In this document: positions 61,751-64,000 of the stretch, piece by piece
How positions within the stretch are numbered: the first letter of the stretch is position 1
Layout of the letters: each line of letters starts with the position of its first letter
NCBI RefSeq assembly: GCF_052119425.1
Contig: NZ_JBQKFH010000010.1
Span: 1 to 64,000, forward strand
DNA from: Enterococcus_E cecorum_C
GTDB lineage: Bacteria; Bacillota; Bacilli; Lactobacillales; Enterococcaceae
Direction: 5' to 3'
DNA: 64,000 bases
Position numbers and translations under genes: made by a program
Notes under the pieces: generated by a model
Databases searched by the model: none
What the model saw: the letters and a program-made list of their open reading frames with translations, nothing else
What the model was told of the DNA's origin: nothing

Positions 61751-63688
61751 ATGGTTAAAATTACTTTTCCAGATGGTGCAGTCAAAGAATTTGCTGCAGG
61801 TGTAACAACGAAAGAAATCGCTGAAGGTATCTCAAAGAGTTTAGCGAAAAAAGCATTAGCCGGTAAATTAAACGGCCAATTAATTGATTTAACACGCGAA
61901 ATTAATGAAGATGGGGCAATTGAAATTATTACGCCAGATCATGAAGATGCGTTGAGCCTATTACGTCATTCAAGTGCCCATTTAATGGCTCAAGCAATGC
62001 GTCGTTTATATCCCAAAATTCACTTTGGCGTAGGTCCAGCCATTGATTCTGGTTTCTACTACGATACAGATAATGGAGAAAATGCAATTACCGCAGAAGA
62101 CCTACCAGCTATCGAAGCGGAAATGATGAAGATTGTGAAAGAAAACTTACCAATCGAACGCCGTGTCTTAACAAAACAAGAAGCACTAGAATTATTTGCG
62201 CAAGATCCATATAAAGTGGAATTAATTACCGAATTACCTGAAGATGAAGTGATTACTGCTTACCAACAAGGTGAATTCGTAGACCTTTGCCGTGGCCCAC
62301 ATGTCCCTTCAACTGGTCGTATCCAAGTCTTTCAATTATTATCAGTGGCCGGTGCATATTGGCGCGGAAATTCTGACAACCATATGATGCAACGTGTTTA
62401 TGGTACTGCCTTCTTTGATAAAAAAGACTTAAAAGAATTCTTGCGTTTACGTGAAGAAGCTAAAGAACGTGACCACCGTAAATTAGGTAAAGAACTTGAT
62501 TTATTCATGGTATCTAAGGAAGTTGGTTCTGGTTTGCCATTCTGGTTACCAAAAGGCGCTACGATCCGTCGTACCATTGAACGCTACATTGTTGATAAAG
62601 AAATTAGCTTAGGTTACCAACATGTCTATACTCCAGTGATGGCTGATGTGAACCTTTATAAGACTTCTGGCCACTGGGATCACTACCATGAAGATATGTT
62701 CCCACCAATGGATATGGGCGATGGTGAAATGTTGGTATTACGCCCAATGAACTGTCCGCACCACATGATGGTTTATAAAAATGACATCCATTCCTACCGC
62801 GAGTTACCAATTCGTATTGCTGAATTAGGAATGATGCATCGTTATGAAAAATCAGGTGCTTTATCTGGTTTACAACGTGTGCGTGAAATGACTTTAAATG
62901 ATGGACATACATTTGTGCGTCCAGATCAAATTAAAGATGAATTCAAACGTACTTTAGACTTAATGACTTCTGTTTACCATGATTTTGGTATTGATGATTA
63001 TCGTTTCCGTCTAAGTTATCGTGATCCAAATAATACAGATAAGTACTTTGATGATGATGCTATGTGGGAAAATGCACAAACCATGTTAAAAGCTGCGATG
63101 GATGAATTAGGCTTAGAATACTTTGAAGCAGAAGGAGAAGCGGCATTCTACGGTCCTAAACTAGACGTTCAAGTAAAAACAGCACTAGGTATGGAAGAAA
63201 CACTATCTACTATCCAATTAGACTTCTTATTACCTGAACGTTTTGATTTAACATATGTGGGTGAAGATGGCGAAAATACCCACCGCCCAGTCGTTATCCA
63301 CCGTGGAATCGTCTCAACTATGGAACGTTTTGTCGCTTACTTAACAGAAGTGTACAAAGGGGCTTTCCCAACATGGTTAGCACCAATTCAAGCAACCATT
63401 ATTCCTGTGTCTGTGGATGCGCATAGTGATTACGCTTATGAAATCAAACGTCGTCTACAAGAAAAAGGATTACGTGTCGAAGTGGATGATCGTAACGAAA
63501 AAATGGGTTACAAGATTCGGGCTTCTCAAACGCAAAAAATTCCTTACCAAATCGTTGTTGGGGATAAAGAAGTGGAAGAAGGTACTGTTAATATCCGCCG
63601 CTACGGTAGCAAAGAAACACATGTAGAATTACTAGACATGTTTATCGATGCCATGGTTGCGGACGTGAAGAACTACAGCCGTAAATAG
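61751..63688 (+). CDS. thrS: Threonyl-tRNA synthetase
   Basis: ThrRS charges tRNA-Thr. The 645-residue protein has a TGS domain (about 1-62), the N2 editing domain with HSSAHLMAQA, catalytic motif 2 (MHRYEKSGALSGLQRVREM), the zinc Cys in LRPMNCPHHM, motif 3 (HRGIVSTMERFVAYL) and an anticodon domain. ATG 61751 is 8 nt from GGAGG; ATG 61736 overlaps that site. Confidence 0.96.
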   Translation: MVKITFPDGAVKEFAAGVTTKEIAEGISKSLAKKALAGKLNGQLIDLTREINEDGAIEIITPDHEDALSLLRHSSAHLMAQAMRRLYPKIHFGVGPAIDSGFYYDTDNGENAITAEDLPAIEAEMMKIVKENLPIERRVLTKQEALELFAQDPYKVELITELPEDEVITAYQQGEFVDLCRGPHVPSTGRIQVFQLLSVAGAYWRGNSDNHMMQRVYGTAFFDKKDLKEFLRLREEAKERDHRKLGKELDLFMVSKEVGSGLPFWLPKGATIRRTIERYIVDKEISLGYQHVYTPVMADVNLYKTSGHWDHYHEDMFPPMDMGDGEMLVLRPMNCPHHMMVYKNDIHSYRELPIRIAELGMMHRYEKSGALSGLQRVREMTLNDGHTFVRPDQIKDEFKRTLDLMTSVYHDFGIDDYRFRLSYRDPNNTDKYFDDDAMWENAQTMLKAAMDELGLEYFEAEGEAAFYGPKLDVQVKTALGMEETLSTIQLDFLLPERFDLTYVGEDGENTHRPVVIHRGIVSTMERFVAYLTEVYKGAFPTWLAPIQATIIPVSVDAHSDYAYEIKRRLQEKGLRVEVDDRNEKMGYKIRASQTQKIPYQIVVGDKEVEEGTVNIRRYGSKETHVELLDMFIDAMVADVKNYSRK

Positions 63689-63702
63689 TGAAACAAAATG
63701 AT

Positions 63703-63749
63703 AAAGATGCCAAACGTATTGATATTGGTTTGGCATCTTTTGTTTTTTT
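63703..63749 (+). terminator. Terminator after thrS
   Basis: AAAGATGCCAAAC (63703-63715) pairs perfectly with GTTTGGCATCTTT (63728-63740), then TTGTTTTTTT. Confidence 0.92.
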
Positions 63750-63783
63750 GTTAAAACTTTCATGGATTAATTTTGCAATCTAT

Positions 63784-63812
63784 TTGCTTTTATGAAAAAA
63801 GTATGCTATATT
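63784..63812 (+). promoter_or_regulatory. Promoter of the rimP operon
   Basis: -35 TTGCTT (63784-63789), 17-bp spacer, extended -10 TGC-TATATT (63804-63812). Confidence 0.65.
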
Positions 63813-63832
63813 TTCATTAGTAATGATACTTG

Positions 63833-63897
63833 AAGGTGAGTGAGCGATGTTTAATTGCTCACTCTTTTTAATGAAAAAATGCCTTGAAGTTCACTAA
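63833..63897 (+). promoter_or_regulatory. rimP leader: attenuator hairpin containing SD/AUG of a 16-codon ORF
   Basis: SD AAGGTG (63833-63838) precedes ATG 63847, opening a 16-codon ORF (MFNCSLFLMKKCLEVH) that stops at TAA 63895-63897, touching the rimP SD. GAGTGAGC (63838-63845) pairs with GCTCACTC (63857-63864), placing the AUG in the loop, and five T follow: an intrinsic terminator that a ribosome on the small ORF would open. Confidence 0.6.
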
Positions 63898-63913
63898 AGG
63901 AGGTCTGAAGAAT

Positions 63914-64000
63914 TTGAGTAGCGTTGTCCAAACAGTTACCGATTTAGTTACACCAATTGTTGATGAACATGGATTTGAATTAGTAGAAGTAGAATTTGTC
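63914..64000 (+). CDS. rimP: Ribosome maturation factor RimP (3' end outside window)
   Basis: Only 29 codons are visible: SSVVQTVTDLVTPIVDEHGF then ELVEVEFV, matching the RimP N-terminus, which acts in 30S maturation. The TTG start is 9 nt after AAAGGAGG. It normally heads the nusA-infB operon. Confidence 0.85.
   Translation, partial: MSSVVQTVTDLVTPIVDEHGFELVEVEFV

Noticed and set aside
1..64000. CRISPR array, tRNA/rRNA genes, insertion sequences, prophage
   Set aside because: Looked for spaced direct repeats, tRNA-like cloverleaf sequence and transposase or phage motifs; none seen.

Overview
The window is a 64 kb piece of chromosome from a low-GC Gram-positive coccus of the Lactobacillales, most likely an enterococcus. 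The grounds are the gene content and order (uppS-cdsA-rseP/eep-proS-polC; DUF1827-clpE-ptsH-ptsI; a fabT-fabH-acpP-fabD-fabG-fabF-accB-fabZ-accC-accD-accA cluster), protein sequences close to Enterococcus faecalis as I remember them, strong AGGAGG ribosome sites, many TGn extended -10 promoters, CtsR and FabT operators, and a T-box. The species is not resolved. I see no rRNA, tRNA, insertion sequence, CRISPR array or prophage.

Layout. 1-7814 is cell surface: the 3' end of a repeat-rich secreted protein with a C39-like peptidase domain, then membrane genes for polyprenyl-linked sugars (GT2 glycosyltransferase, MdoB/LtaS-like phosphoglycerol transferase, a GT-C-like membrane protein, a UbiA-type phosphoribosyl-polyprenyl synthase and a HAD-IB phosphatase). 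7954-17611 holds uppS, cdsA, an orphan DUF234 fragment, rseP, a ProRS-like gene that has lost its catalytic motifs, and polC. 17623-26843 holds a CatA-like acyltransferase, rlmD, recX-mutY, a DUF402 phosphatase, an AI-2E-family protein, a CBS-domain protein and prfC. 26898-35223 holds DUF1827, clpE with a CtsR box, ptsH-ptsI, a TMEM175-like channel, an M19 dipeptidase and a GT4 glycosyltransferase. 35318-45394 is dominated by the fatty acid synthesis cluster under FabT boxes. 45657-50044 holds a polar amino acid ABC transporter, a thioesterase and an amidase. 50336-57419 is the ribosome-biogenesis/NAD operon yqeG-yqeH-yhbY-nadD-yqeK-rsfS-yqeM-tmcAL, followed by a broken ClC channel and a broken K+ channel. 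57524-64000 holds yebC, helD, a tautomerase, T-box-controlled thrS and the start of rimP.

The strongest observations are these. (1) The gene at the usual proS position (11579-13174) is an intact 531-codon ORF whose anticodon-binding domain is conserved but whose class II motifs are gone: a probable pseudo-synthetase. (2) The leaders of yqeG and rimP share a layout: a Shine-Dalgarno site in the 5' arm of a hairpin, AUG in the loop, a tiny ORF running through the 3' arm, then a U-run. Both operons serve ribosome biogenesis. (3) rsfS has no AUG/GUG/UUG start and probably uses AUA or AUU. (4) Adjacent ClC and K+ channel genes are each broken by one event, the latter by TGA at the first glycine of the GYG filter. 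(5) fabK is absent from the fatty acid cluster, with a hairpin terminator in its place. (6) A UbiA/HAD/GT-C set suggests a polyprenyl-phosphate pentose pathway.
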